Positions 24,915 through 33,504 of a DNA stretch of 64,000 nucleotides are shown in pieces. The position numbers and the translations under genes were made by a program. The notes beneath the pieces were generated by a model. The model was not told the origin of the DNA. It was given only the letters and a program-made list of their open reading frames with translations, and made no database searches. Each line of letters begins with the position of its first letter. The first letter of the stretch is position 1. This stretch comes from Streptomyces fuscichromogenes (GTDB lineage: Bacteria; Actinomycetota; Actinomycetes; Streptomycetales; Streptomycetaceae), in NCBI RefSeq assembly GCF_014645815.1, contig NZ_BMML01000007.1, forward strand, positions 248,001-312,000, given 5' to 3'.

Positions 24915-25952
24915 TCAGTCCTGGACCTTGCCGCCCGTGATCCGGGAGATCGACAGGGCGACCAGGATGATCAGGCCGTTGAGGGCGCCGATCCACTGGG
25001 CGGGGACACCGGCCAGGGTGAGCACGTTCTGGATCATGAAGAGCAGCAGGATGCCGCTGAACGCGCCGAACATGGTGCCCTTGCCGCCGTTGAGGCTGAT
25101 CCCGCCGATGACGGCGGCGGCGAAGACGGTGAAGATGTAGCCGTTGCCCTGGGCGGAGGCGACGGAGGCGAGCCGCCCGGACAGCAGCAGTCCGGAGAGG
25201 GCGGCGAGCACGCTCCCGGTGACGATGACGATCCACAGCACCCGGTCGGTGCGGATGCCGGCCGCCTTCGCCGCGTCGACGTTGCCTCCGATGGCGTACA
25301 GCGAGCGGCCGAAACTCGTCCAGCCGAGGACACCGATGGCGATCGCGAACAGGGTGAGGCAGACCCAGATGGAGGCCGGCATCCCGAGCCATTCGGCGGT
25401 GCCCAGGTAGAGCATCGACGGCGGCAGCTGGAAGAAGGTCTGGCCGCCGGAGATGCCGGTGAGGATGCCGCGCAGCACGATCAGCATGCCGAGCGTGACG
25501 ATGAAGCCGTTGAGGCCGAAGCGGATGATCAGCAGCGCGTTGACCACGCCGACGAGCGCGCCCACGGCGAGGGTGACCGGGACCGCCCAGGCGCCGGGGA
25601 GCAGCCCGAGTCCGTGTCCGGCCCCGGCCGGGACCACCAGCCAGGCGGCCACACCGGGTGCGAGCCCCATGGTGGACTCCAGCGACAGGTCCATCTTCCT
25701 GACGATCAGGATCATCGTCTGGGCAAGGACCAGCAGGGCCATCTCGGACATGGTCTGCAGGACGTTCATGAGGTTGTCGGGCTGCAGGAAGACCGGGTTG
25801 ACGATCTGCCCGACGACCGCGATCACCACGATGGCCGGCACCAGGGCCAGGTCGCGGAGCCGGGCCAGGGGGATCCGGCCGCCGAACAGCGCGGTCCGCC
25901 CGCCCCGCGCGCCGGCGGCCTCGGGCGCGTCCGCGAGGACGGTTTCAGGCAT
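24915..25952 (-). CDS. Sugar ABC transporter permease (RbsC type)
   Basis: Permease of 345 aa with about ten hydrophobic helices and RbsC/XylH features (LAQTMILIVRKMDLSLEST, AIGGNVDAAKAAGI, ISLNGGKGTMFGA). ATG 25952 overlaps the ATPase stop by eight bases. It forms a monosaccharide importer with the ATPase and binding protein upstream; only one permease gene is present, as in ribose-type systems working as homodimers. Confidence 0.85.
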   Translation of the reverse strand: MPETVLADAPEAAGARGGRTALFGGRIPLARLRDLALVPAIVVIAVVGQIVNPVFLQPDNLMNVLQTMSEMALLVLAQTMILIVRKMDLSLESTMGLAPGVAAWLVVPAGAGHGLGLLPGAWAVPVTLAVGALVGVVNALLIIRFGLNGFIVTLGMLIVLRGILTGISGGQTFFQLPPSMLYLGTAEWLGMPASIWVCLTLFAIAIGVLGWTSFGRSLYAIGGNVDAAKAAGIRTDRVLWIVIVTGSVLAALSGLLLSGRLASVASAQGNGYIFTVFAAAVIGGISLNGGKGTMFGAFSGILLLFMIQNVLTLAGVPAQWIGALNGLIILVALSISRITGGKVQD

Positions 25953-27453
25953 CGAGGTCCACTCCTTCCATGGCGGCCACGAGGTCGTGGTCGTGCCAGC
26001 CGCGGTTCATCTCCGTCGTCACCCGGCCCTGGAACATCACCAGGACCCGGTCGCACAGCCGCAGGTCGTCGAGTTCGTCGGAGGCGACGAGCACGCCGGT
26101 GCCGGTGTCCGCGGTCTCCTCGACCTTGCCGAGGAGGAACTCCTTGGAGCGCACGTCCACCCCCGCGGTGGGGTTGATCAGGACCAGCAGACGCGGGTCG
26201 TCGGCGAGGGCGCGGGCCATGACGACCTTCTGCTGGTTGCCGCCGGACAGCGCGGACACCGGCAGCTCGGGTCCCGGTGTCTTGATCGCCAGGTTCTCGA
26301 TCATCCGTTCGGCGAGTTGGTCCCGGCGGCCGTGGCTGAGCAGCCCGTTGCGGCCGAGCCTGCGGGGCACGGACAGCGTGGCGTTGTCGGCGATCGACAT
26401 GTCGGGCACGAGGCCCTGGTGGTGCCGGTCCTGCGGGACGAATCCGGCGCCGGCCGCGAGGGCGGCGGGCACGCTGCCCGCGGCGGGCCGCCGCCCGGCG
26501 ATCTGCACCTCGCCGGCGGTGGCGGCCCGCAGCCCCACGACGGTCTCGGCGACCTCGGTACGACCGCTGCCCGCGGCTCCGGCCAGGCCGACGATCTCCC
26601 CGGCGCCGACCCGGAAGGAGACGTCGGCGTAGGTGTCGCCGCGCAGCCCGCGCACGCTGAGCGCGGACCGCGCGCCCGTCCCGAGGGACCGCGTGCGGTC
26701 CTCGGCACGGGCGGCCGGCGCCTCGCCGGTCATGGCGGCGACGAGTTCGGTGCGGGGCAGGTCGGCGACCGGCGCGGTCACGATGTGCCGGGCGTCGCGG
26801 AACACTGTGACCATGTCGCAGATCTCGTAGACCTCCTGGAGGTGGTGGCTGATGAACAGGAAGGTGACACCCTGGCGTTGCAGGTCGCGGATGCGGCCGA
26901 AGAGCCGGTTGATCGCCGCCGCGTCGAGCTGTGCGGTGGGTTCGTCGAGGACGATGAACCGGGCACCGAACGACAGGGCCCGGGCGATCTCGACGAACTG
27001 TCTTTGTTCGACGTCGAGTTCGCCCGCGGGTGTCTGCGGGTCGACCGCCACCGACCAGGTCGCGAGCAGTTCCTGGGCCCGCCGGCGGGTGCCCGGCCAG
27101 CTGATCAGCCGTCCGTGGCCGCGGGGGTGCCGGTTGAGGAAGAGGTTCTCGGCGACGGTCAGGCCGGGGATGATCGTCGACTTCTGGTAGACGCAGGCCA
27201 CCCGCTGCCGCCAGCCGTCCCGGTCGGACGTCCGGGGGGCGGGCCGGCCACCGAAGGCGACCGTTCCCTCGTCCGGGGCCTGGAGGCCGGTGAGCACGGA
27301 CACCAGGGTGGACTTGCCGGCCCCGTTGCGTCCGACGAGGGCGTGGGTCTCGCCGGGCCGGACGGTGATCCGGGCGCCGTCGAGGGCCACCGTCGGACCG
27401 AACCGTTTGACTATGCCCGTCGCCTCGACGACGGGCGGCTCCGCATGGGTCAT
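25945..27453 (-). CDS. Sugar ABC transporter ATP-binding protein (RbsA type)
   Basis: Tandem ABC ATPase of 502 aa. The first domain has Walker A GRNGAGKST, Walker B FIVLDEPTAQ and a degenerate signature (LDVEQRQFVEIARAL). The second has an altered P-loop (GAAGSGRTEVAE) and signature ALSGGNQQKVVMARAL, the usual RbsA/XylG asymmetry. ATG 27453 with AAGGAGG at -6 is chosen over an upstream GTG. It energises the putative fucose importer. Confidence 0.85.
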   Translation of the reverse strand: MTHAEPPVVEATGIVKRFGPTVALDGARITVRPGETHALVGRNGAGKSTLVSVLTGLQAPDEGTVAFGGRPAPRTSDRDGWRQRVACVYQKSTIIPGLTVAENLFLNRHPRGHGRLISWPGTRRRAQELLATWSVAVDPQTPAGELDVEQRQFVEIARALSFGARFIVLDEPTAQLDAAAINRLFGRIRDLQRQGVTFLFISHHLQEVYEICDMVTVFRDARHIVTAPVADLPRTELVAAMTGEAPAARAEDRTRSLGTGARSALSVRGLRGDTYADVSFRVGAGEIVGLAGAAGSGRTEVAETVVGLRAATAGEVQIAGRRPAAGSVPAALAAGAGFVPQDRHHQGLVPDMSIADNATLSVPRRLGRNGLLSHGRRDQLAERMIENLAIKTPGPELPVSALSGGNQQKVVMARALADDPRLLVLINPTAGVDVRSKEFLLGKVEETADTGTGVLVASDELDDLRLCDRVLVMFQGRVTTEMNRGWHDHDLVAAMEGVDLDA

Positions 27454-27475
27454 CAAGACCTCCTTGGACGTCACG

Positions 27476-28540
27476 TCAGCCGAGGTTGTTGCCCCACAGC
27501 GACGTGTCGTCGCTCTTGAGACTGCTCACGCCGCCGTAGGTGCCGCCGTCGGCGGTGACGAGCGGAGCCGACAGCTGGTCTTCCAGCAGCCCGGCGCGAA
27601 CCTGGATGATCGTGCTGTCGTGGTCCGTCTTTCCGGGCTTGAACGTCTTCCCGTCGATGGCCGCCTTGAGGTAGTACAGGGCGTACTTGGCGTAGAGATC
27701 GGCGGGCTGGGAGACGGTGGCGTCGATCTTCCCGGCGGCGATGTCCTTCAGCTCCTCGGGGATCCCGTCGTTGGACACCACGAAGACGTGCTTCTTGTCC
27801 TCTGGGCCGACCAGCAGGCCCTTCTGCTTGAGGACCTGGAGCGTGCCGGAGAGGGCGAAGCTGGACTGCATGTAGACGCCCTTGATGTCCGGGTGGGCGG
27901 TCAGGTCGGTCTGGAGCTTCTGCGCGGCGACGGCACCGTCCCAGTTGGTGGCCTCGCCGAACACCTTGATGCCGGGGTAGTTCTTCTTCATGCAGGCGTT
28001 GAACGCCTCCGTGCGGTCACGGCCGTTGACGGAGGCGAGGTCGCCCTGGAGCATGACGACCTTGCCCGCGCCGCCGAGCTTGGTGCCGAGGTACTCGCAG
28101 GCCTTCTCGCCGTAGGCGCGGTTGTCGGCGCGGACGACCATGTAGACCTTGCCGGTGTCCGGCCGCGTGTCCACGGTGACCACCGGGATCTTCTTCGCCG
28201 CCAGCTGGGCCAGGGTGGGCGCGATGGCGGCGGTGTCCTGCGGTGCCATGGCTATGCCCTTGACGCCCTGGCTGATGAACGTCTGCGCGTCGGCGGTCAG
28301 TTTGGCGACGTCGTTCTGCGAGTTGGTGGTCTTGAGCGAGAGGCCGAGCTCCTTGGCGTACTGCGGCGTGTACTTGATGTACGAGTTCCAGAAGTCGGTG
28401 TCGGAGCGCGGGTAGTCCACGCCGACCAACGGCTTGCCGTCGGAGGAGGCCGTGGAGCCGGAGCCGGTGCCGCAGGCGCTGAGCAGCGCCAGGGCAGAGA
28501 GGGCGGAGGCGGTGGAGCAGAGGAGGTGTCTGGGTCTCAT
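27476..28540 (-). CDS. Sugar ABC transporter substrate-binding lipoprotein (RbsB type)
   Basis: A 354-aa type-I periplasmic-binding-protein homologue with a lipoprotein signal (LLSACGTG, lipid Cys near 23) so it is tethered outside the membrane. The fold signature includes GVDYPRSDTDFWN, QGVKGIAMAPQDTAAIAP, IPVVTVDTRPD and GVYMQSS. ATG 28540 follows GAGGAAG. It is the first gene of the fucose operon, transcribed away from the fucosidase, and the ligand is probably L-fucose. Confidence 0.8.
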   Translation of the reverse strand: MRPRHLLCSTASALSALALLSACGTGSGSTASSDGKPLVGVDYPRSDTDFWNSYIKYTPQYAKELGLSLKTTNSQNDVAKLTADAQTFISQGVKGIAMAPQDTAAIAPTLAQLAAKKIPVVTVDTRPDTGKVYMVVRADNRAYGEKACEYLGTKLGGAGKVVMLQGDLASVNGRDRTEAFNACMKKNYPGIKVFGEATNWDGAVAAQKLQTDLTAHPDIKGVYMQSSFALSGTLQVLKQKGLLVGPEDKKHVFVVSNDGIPEELKDIAAGKIDATVSQPADLYAKYALYYLKAAIDGKTFKPGKTDHDSTIIQVRAGLLEDQLSAPLVTADGGTYGGVSSLKSDDTSLWGNNLG

Positions 28541-28974
28541 CGGTACTTCCTCACGCCGGTCCCGAAGCGGGAGATGTTTCGTGCCGGGGACAAATCGATG
28601 CCCCCTGAGGGAAGAGATGGGATGTATGTATAGGGCTCGTCGGGATTCCCTGTCTACCCCGGCGACCAACTCCCTGTGAAATACCAGCTCGTAGTGAGTG
28701 TGGGTGATCTCGGCAGGGACCACTCAAGAAAATCCATCCCATTAATCAGGGGTGCGGTCCAGGTAAAGCATCGTCGTGGGGTCTACCAAGACATGGCATG
28801 TCTGTGCGTGAGTGAACCAGGGCAAAAGCTGATGAAAGAGGACAGGGCGCATCACCCATCGGGGTTTTTCATCCCTGCACACCCGTTGACACCGCGGGGA
28901 CACATGGCCGACCTTCGTGCGTAACATCCGGCGCCCGGGTTCCCCTGTCCCCCCTCCGCATCAGGGATGTCCTC
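28541..28974. other. Divergent promoter region of the fucose system
   Basis: This 434-bp spacer is AT-richer than the genes and separates the transport/catabolic operon from the fucosidase. No small gene is convincing. It contains the 15-bp palindrome at 28789-28803. Confidence 0.6.
28789..28803. promoter_or_regulatory. Perfect 15-bp palindrome AGACATGGCATGTCT
   Basis: Arms AGACATG and CATGTCT flank a central G. It lies near the middle of the divergent region, where one bound dimer could control both the uptake operon and the secreted fucosidase. The FadR-type protein at 18226-18933 is the obvious candidate. Confidence 0.55.
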
Positions 28975-31206
28975 ATGTCGAGTTCGGTCAACAGACGCCA
29001 GTTCCTGGCCGGTGCCACCTGCGTGGCCGCGGCGGCCGTGGCCGGCGGTGTGTTCGGTGCCGGCCCCGCCCGGGCCGCGACCACCGTCTACACGCCGGAT
29101 TGGAGTTCGGTGAACCAGCACCAGGCCGCCCCCGAGTGGTTCCGCGACGCCAAGTTCGGCATGTACTTCCACTGGGGCGTCTTCAGCGTCCCGGCGTACG
29201 ACAGCGAGTGGTACCCGCGCAACATGTACGACGGCGGCAGCAAGGCGAACGCCCACCACATCGCCACCTACGGCGACCCGTCCGGCTGGCCGTTCCACAA
29301 CTTCATCAACGGCGCAGACGACCTGGACGGCAACCACGTGGAGTTCGCGCCCAGGCTCGTCTCGGACGGAGGCGACTTCGACCCCGACGAGTGGGCGCAG
29401 CTGTTCGTCGACGCCGGGGCGAAGTTCGCCGGGCCGGTGTCCGAGCACCACGACGGCTTCTCGATGTGGGACAGCCAGGTCAACGAGTGGAACTCGGTCG
29501 ACAAGGGCCCCGGGCTGAACCTGCTGCGGCTGTTCACCGACGCCATCCGCGCCAGGAACCTCAAACTGCTGGTGGCGATGCACCACGCCTACAACTTCAC
29601 CGGCTACTACGAGTACGCGCCCGAGCAGACCGGCGACAGCCTCAAGAAGCTCTACGGCCAACTGAGTTCGGCCGAGGAGAACCAGCTCTGGTACGACAAG
29701 CTCAAGGAGGTCGTCGACCTCGCGAAGCCGGACATCCTCTGGCAGGACTGGCGGTTGGACCACGTCGACGAGACGCAGCGCCTCAACTTCCTCGCCTACT
29801 ACTACAACCAGGCGCAGACCTGGGGCAGGGAGGTCGTCGCCACCTACAAGGACGGCCTCGACAGCCACGGCGAGGTCTTCGACTACGAGCGCGGCGGCCC
29901 TGCCGACATCACCAACCCCTACTGGCTCACCGACGACAGCATCTCCAGCTCCAGCTGGTGCTACACGGTCGGCATTGGCTACTACTCGAAGCAGCAGATG
30001 CTGCACGCGCTGATCGACCGGGTCAGCAAGAACGGCAACATGCTGCTCAACATCGCGCCCATGGCCGACGGCACCATCCCGCAGGGCCAGCGGGACGTCC
30101 TCCTCGCCCTCGGCGACTACCTGAAGCGCTTCGGCGAGTCGATCTACTCGACCCGGGCGTGGACGGCGTACGGGGAGGGCCCCACGAAGATGGGCGGCGG
30201 CTCCTTCACCACGCCCACCGCCGGCACCGCGCAGGACATCCGCTTCACCCGGAACAAGGCGAACAACGTCCTGTACGCCACCGTGCTCGGCTGGCCGGGC
30301 GGCTCACTGACGATCCAGAGCCTCAACTCCCAGCGGATCAGCCTGTCTTCGCTGACCTCCGCGAAGCTCCTGAACTCCACCGCCGACAGCTACATCAGCC
30401 TGGCGACGCCGACCCAGAGCACCAGTGGTCTCACCGTCACCCTGCCGTCGTCCGCACCCTTCACCGCCGACGCCTACGTCCTGAAGCTCACCTTCAGCGG
30501 CGAGATCCCGAGTCTGCGCCCGCTCACCGGGGCCGTGGCCTTCGCGGACGTCGGCTACTCCGGAACGGGCACGGTCCTCGACGTCGGCAACCACACCGCT
30601 GACGACCTGACCCTGGCCGGCCTCACCCCCGGCACCCTCTCCTCGCTGCGGCTCGCCCCCGGCCACCAGGTCATCGGCTACTCCGCCGACAACTTCAGCG
30701 GGACCGCGTGGACCTTCACCGCCGACAACGCGGACCTGAGGAACACCGGCAACAACGACAAGGTCGTCTCGCTGAAGGTGCAGTTCATCCCGTCCGCCTA
30801 CTTCAGGATCCTCAACGTCACCGACGGCCTGGCCCTGGACAGCGGAGGGAACGTGTCCTCCGGCTCGAACCTCAAGCAGTGGACCTGGGACGGCAGCACC
30901 AACCTGCAGTGGCAGGCGGTCGAGGTCGGCGGCGGCTACTACAAGCTCGTCAACCGGACCAACGGCATGGTCGCCGACGGCTGGGGCGCCACCACCGACG
31001 GCTCGGCCGCCCGCCAGGCGGCCTGGAACGGCGGCACCAACCAGCAGTGGCTGATCACCCACCGCGGTGACGGCCGCTGCACCATCGCCAACCGCACCAC
31101 CGCACTGGTGCTCGACGGCGGCGGAAGCGTCTCCTCGGGCTCCGTCACCAAGCAGTGGACCTGGGACGGCAGCACCAACCTGCTGTGGACCTTCACCGCG
31201 CTCTGA
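28975..31206 (+). CDS. Secreted alpha-L-fucosidase (GH29) with ricin-type lectin tail
   Basis: A 743-aa exported glycosidase releasing L-fucose from glycans. Residues 1-36 are a Tat signal (NRRQFLAG, cut after ARAA). The GH29 barrel spans about 40-390: FGMYFHWGVFSVP, GPVSEHHDGFSMW, and WQDWRLDH with candidate nucleophile Asp258. A beta-sandwich follows to about 510, then a short beta module (515-605) and a ricin B/CBM13-like lectin domain (608-743) with two almost identical QWTWDGSTNL repeats. It feeds the divergent fucose operon. Confidence 0.9.
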   Translation: MSSSVNRRQFLAGATCVAAAAVAGGVFGAGPARAATTVYTPDWSSVNQHQAAPEWFRDAKFGMYFHWGVFSVPAYDSEWYPRNMYDGGSKANAHHIATYGDPSGWPFHNFINGADDLDGNHVEFAPRLVSDGGDFDPDEWAQLFVDAGAKFAGPVSEHHDGFSMWDSQVNEWNSVDKGPGLNLLRLFTDAIRARNLKLLVAMHHAYNFTGYYEYAPEQTGDSLKKLYGQLSSAEENQLWYDKLKEVVDLAKPDILWQDWRLDHVDETQRLNFLAYYYNQAQTWGREVVATYKDGLDSHGEVFDYERGGPADITNPYWLTDDSISSSSWCYTVGIGYYSKQQMLHALIDRVSKNGNMLLNIAPMADGTIPQGQRDVLLALGDYLKRFGESIYSTRAWTAYGEGPTKMGGGSFTTPTAGTAQDIRFTRNKANNVLYATVLGWPGGSLTIQSLNSQRISLSSLTSAKLLNSTADSYISLATPTQSTSGLTVTLPSSAPFTADAYVLKLTFSGEIPSLRPLTGAVAFADVGYSGTGTVLDVGNHTADDLTLAGLTPGTLSSLRLAPGHQVIGYSADNFSGTAWTFTADNADLRNTGNNDKVVSLKVQFIPSAYFRILNVTDGLALDSGGNVSSGSNLKQWTWDGSTNLQWQAVEVGGGYYKLVNRTNGMVADGWGATTDGSAARQAAWNGGTNQQWLITHRGDGRCTIANRTTALVLDGGGSVSSGSVTKQWTWDGSTNLLWTFTAL

Positions 31207-31227
31207 TCCGCACGGCACACGCGGGGC

Positions 31228-31257
31228 GGCCCCCCTTCCGTCACGAGAAGGGGGGCC
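31228..31257. terminator. Terminator after the fucosidase gene
   Basis: GGCCCCCCTT (31228-31237) and AAGGGGGGCC (31248-31257) form a perfect 10-bp stem with a 10-nt loop, 22 bp past the stop codon. Confidence 0.75.
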
Positions 31258-31264
31258 GGGTCCG

Positions 31265-31590
31265 TCAGGCTCCGCGCGTGAACTGCTGGTTCGTGCCGGT
31301 GCCGCAGGTGTACTGGATGAGCTTGGCGCTGCTCGCGGCGGACGCCGAGGTGATGTCGAAGCACGTGCCGCCGAGCCGGGAGACGAACTTGACACAGCGG
31401 TCGCCCATGTACGGGTAGTCGGTGCCGGAGGTGTCCTGGAGGGGCAGCCCGTAGGCGGTCTGCGAACCGTACGCCGTGGAGTCTGCGACGTTCTGGAGCG
31501 AGGACCAGGTGCCGGTGATGCTGGTGGCGGTGGCGTACTTCTGCTGGTTGGGGTTCGAGCCGGTCCCGCCCGACGTGAGCAGGATGGACC
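31265..31590 (-). pseudogene. GH43-like/ricin-lectin remnant with internal deletion
   Basis: The frame reads TSGGTGSNPNQQKYATATSI, TAYGSQTAYGLPLQDTSG and YPYMGDR, the late part of a GH43-type glycosidase. It passes within a few residues into the last third of a ricin lectin domain (GGTCFDITSASAASSAKLIQ, TCGTGTNQQFTRG). Normally well over 100 residues separate these parts. The 5' half of the gene is missing. Confidence 0.6.
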
Positions 31591-31593
31591 GGG

Positions 31594-31830
31594 CTGCGAC
31601 TGGCCAACCTGGACGGGCACTCCGCGTTCGTCGTGCAGTCGATCGCGCAGTCCGTGGACGGCGCGCAGAGCGGCCGGCATCGCTGGCTGGCGGCGGCCCA
31701 CCGTCCGCGGAACGTCCTGGCCGTCGTCGCCGTCGAGCCGATGGGGCCTCCGTACCAGGCAATTCCGGCGCTGCCCTGGTTCCGGTCATCGGCCGGCTCC
31801 GGGAGGTGCTTCCCAGCTCAGCACTCTGAT
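31594..31830 (+). pseudogene. Alpha/beta hydrolase fragment
   Basis: The segment LAAAHRPRNVLAVVAVEPMG followed by PPYQ and PALPW resembles the region after the nucleophile elbow in secreted alpha/beta hydrolases (VAVEPMGPPF). The rest of the fold is absent and preceding residues do not form a proper GHSxG elbow. The assignment is tentative. Confidence 0.35.
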
Positions 31831-31994
31831 CCGCGGCGCGAGCGGGGACCACTCCTCAAGTACCGGCCGCTGAGAGGACATCATGGCCGTTCCGCGGCCG
31901 CGGAACGGCGGGGGCCGGTGGTCGGTACTCATAGGGTGGCGGCCGTCCACGCTCGCTCGGACACCTCGCCGAAGTCCGGTTGGAGATCTGTGAT

Positions 31995-32505
31995 CCGTCC
32001 CGGATGGTCGTCGCCCGGAACGCGTCCACGAAGCGACCGGCCCCGCCCGCCACCCACGGCAGGCCGAAGCCGTGCACGGTCGCGGCCAGGATCGGGACCA
32101 TGAGCGCGCGGGAGGCGCGGTCGGGCGGCACCGGCATGCGGCAGCCAGGGCACCCACAGCAGATCCGCCTCGTCCCCGTGGAACTCACGGCGACAGCAGG
32201 AGCGACCGCTGGTGACCGTGTACCGCAGCACTTGGGGCGAGCGCGGTTTGCTGCCCGGGAAGCCCCCGATCGCGTCCGCGCTGTCGAGGAGGCGTTGCAG
32301 TATCGCGAGGTAGGCGGCGCCGTCCTTCCAGTGGGTGAACGCCGCGGCGGTCTTCTCCGGATCACGGTCGGCCAGCGCCACCCGGCCGTCGTCCGCGACC
32401 CTGCCGGTGACGAACGCGTCGGTGTTGAGCGCGGCGTACGCGGGGCCCGAGACGAACAGCGGGTGTCCTGCTCCGGTTGGGTGGCGAAGGGGCGGGTCGA
32501 CGGGG
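31995..32505 (-). pseudogene. FAD-dependent oxidoreductase (phytoene desaturase-like), truncated and frameshifted
   Basis: One frame gives HPLFVSGPAYAALNTDAFV, ALADRDPEKTAAAFTHWKD and FHGDEADLLWVPWLPHAG. The continuation, SRALMVPILAATVHGFGLPW and GGAGRFVDAF, is in another frame. The order matches the middle of phytoene-dehydrogenase-like flavoproteins. The FAD-binding N-terminus and the C-terminus are missing. Confidence 0.5.
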
Positions 32506-32682
32506 TACGGACCGGCTGATCCCTGCGGCGGCGGAGCTCTCCGGCGGGGAGGAGGGCGCCTGAGAGTGGATCCGCACCCCGGGTATGCGCCGCATCGCGA
32601 CCGAGGAGATCCCTTCGAACTGGCGCCGGACGGAAGACGTCGACCTGCGGGTGCCGCAGGTGGACGGGCGGGGCGCCGGGGT

Positions 32683-33486
32683 TCAGAGGGTGGTGAGCAG
32701 TTGCAGGCGTTCGGCGCTGGGTGAGCTCCGGTCGGCGTGGTGGACGACGAGGAGTTGCCGTGCGTCTGGTCTGAGGAATTTCTCGTAGCGCAGTTCCAGC
32801 TGTCCGACGAGGGGGTGGTTGAACCGGGTGTGGCCGGCGGCGCGGCGGCGTACTTCCCGTTTGGCCCACAGGGTGCGGAAGCGTTCGCTGGCGACGGTCA
32901 GTTCGCCGATGGTCTCCAGGAGTTCGGGATCGGCGTCGTCGATGCTGAGGGTCGCGCGCAGTCCGGAGACGGCTTTGGCGGTCACGTCGTCCCACTCGGG
33001 GTAGAGGCTGCGCATCTCGGGCTCGAGGAACACGGCTCGCAGGGGGTTGTTGCCGACGGCGAAGAACGGACACAGGGCCACGGCCAGGCGGTTGGCGGCG
33101 ACGACGCGGCCGGCTGTGCCCTGGGCGTAGGCGGGTGTGAGGGGCCAGCTGTCCAGCAGGGGCTGGAGGTCGGCCGTGCCCGGCTGGGGGCGGGGGCGGC
33201 GTCGCCGGGCCGGGGGCGTGGGGTGGGCGAGGCGGTGCAGGTAGGCGACGGCGTCGTCGTCGAGTTGCAGGGCCCCGGCCAGGCTTTCGAGGATCTGGTC
33301 GGAGGGGTGCTGGTTGCGGCCCTGCTCCAGGCGCAGGTAGTACTCGGGGCTGATGCCGGCGAGGTGGGCGACCTCCTCCCGGCGCAGCCCCGGGACACGG
33401 CGGCGCTCGCCGGCGGGCAGGCCGGCCTCCTGGGGGCTGAGCTGTTCCCGCCGGGCCCGCAGGAAGTGGCCGAGGGTGTCCGCCAT
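32683..33486 (-). CDS. XRE family regulator, MmyB-like
   Basis: A 267-aa regulator with a Cro/C1 HTH at residues 8-75 (LRREEVAHLAGISPEYYLRL, EQGRNQHPS) and the C-terminal MmyB-type ligand-binding domain (VVAANRLAVALCPFFAVGNN, VASERFRTLWAKREV, LVGQLELRYEKF). ATG 33486 is preferred over 33495 because GAAGG touches the latter. It lies 18 bp after an NAD-dependent reductase gene in the same direction. In Streptomyces such pairs are common, with the regulator controlling the adjacent reductase. Confidence 0.85.
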   Translation of the reverse strand: MADTLGHFLRARREQLSPQEAGLPAGERRRVPGLRREEVAHLAGISPEYYLRLEQGRNQHPSDQILESLAGALQLDDDAVAYLHRLAHPTPPARRRRPRPQPGTADLQPLLDSWPLTPAYAQGTAGRVVAANRLAVALCPFFAVGNNPLRAVFLEPEMRSLYPEWDDVTAKAVSGLRATLSIDDADPELLETIGELTVASERFRTLWAKREVRRRAAGHTRFNHPLVGQLELRYEKFLRPDARQLLVVHHADRSSPSAERLQLLTTL

Positions 33487-33504
33487 GTCGTTCATCCTTC
33501 GACG

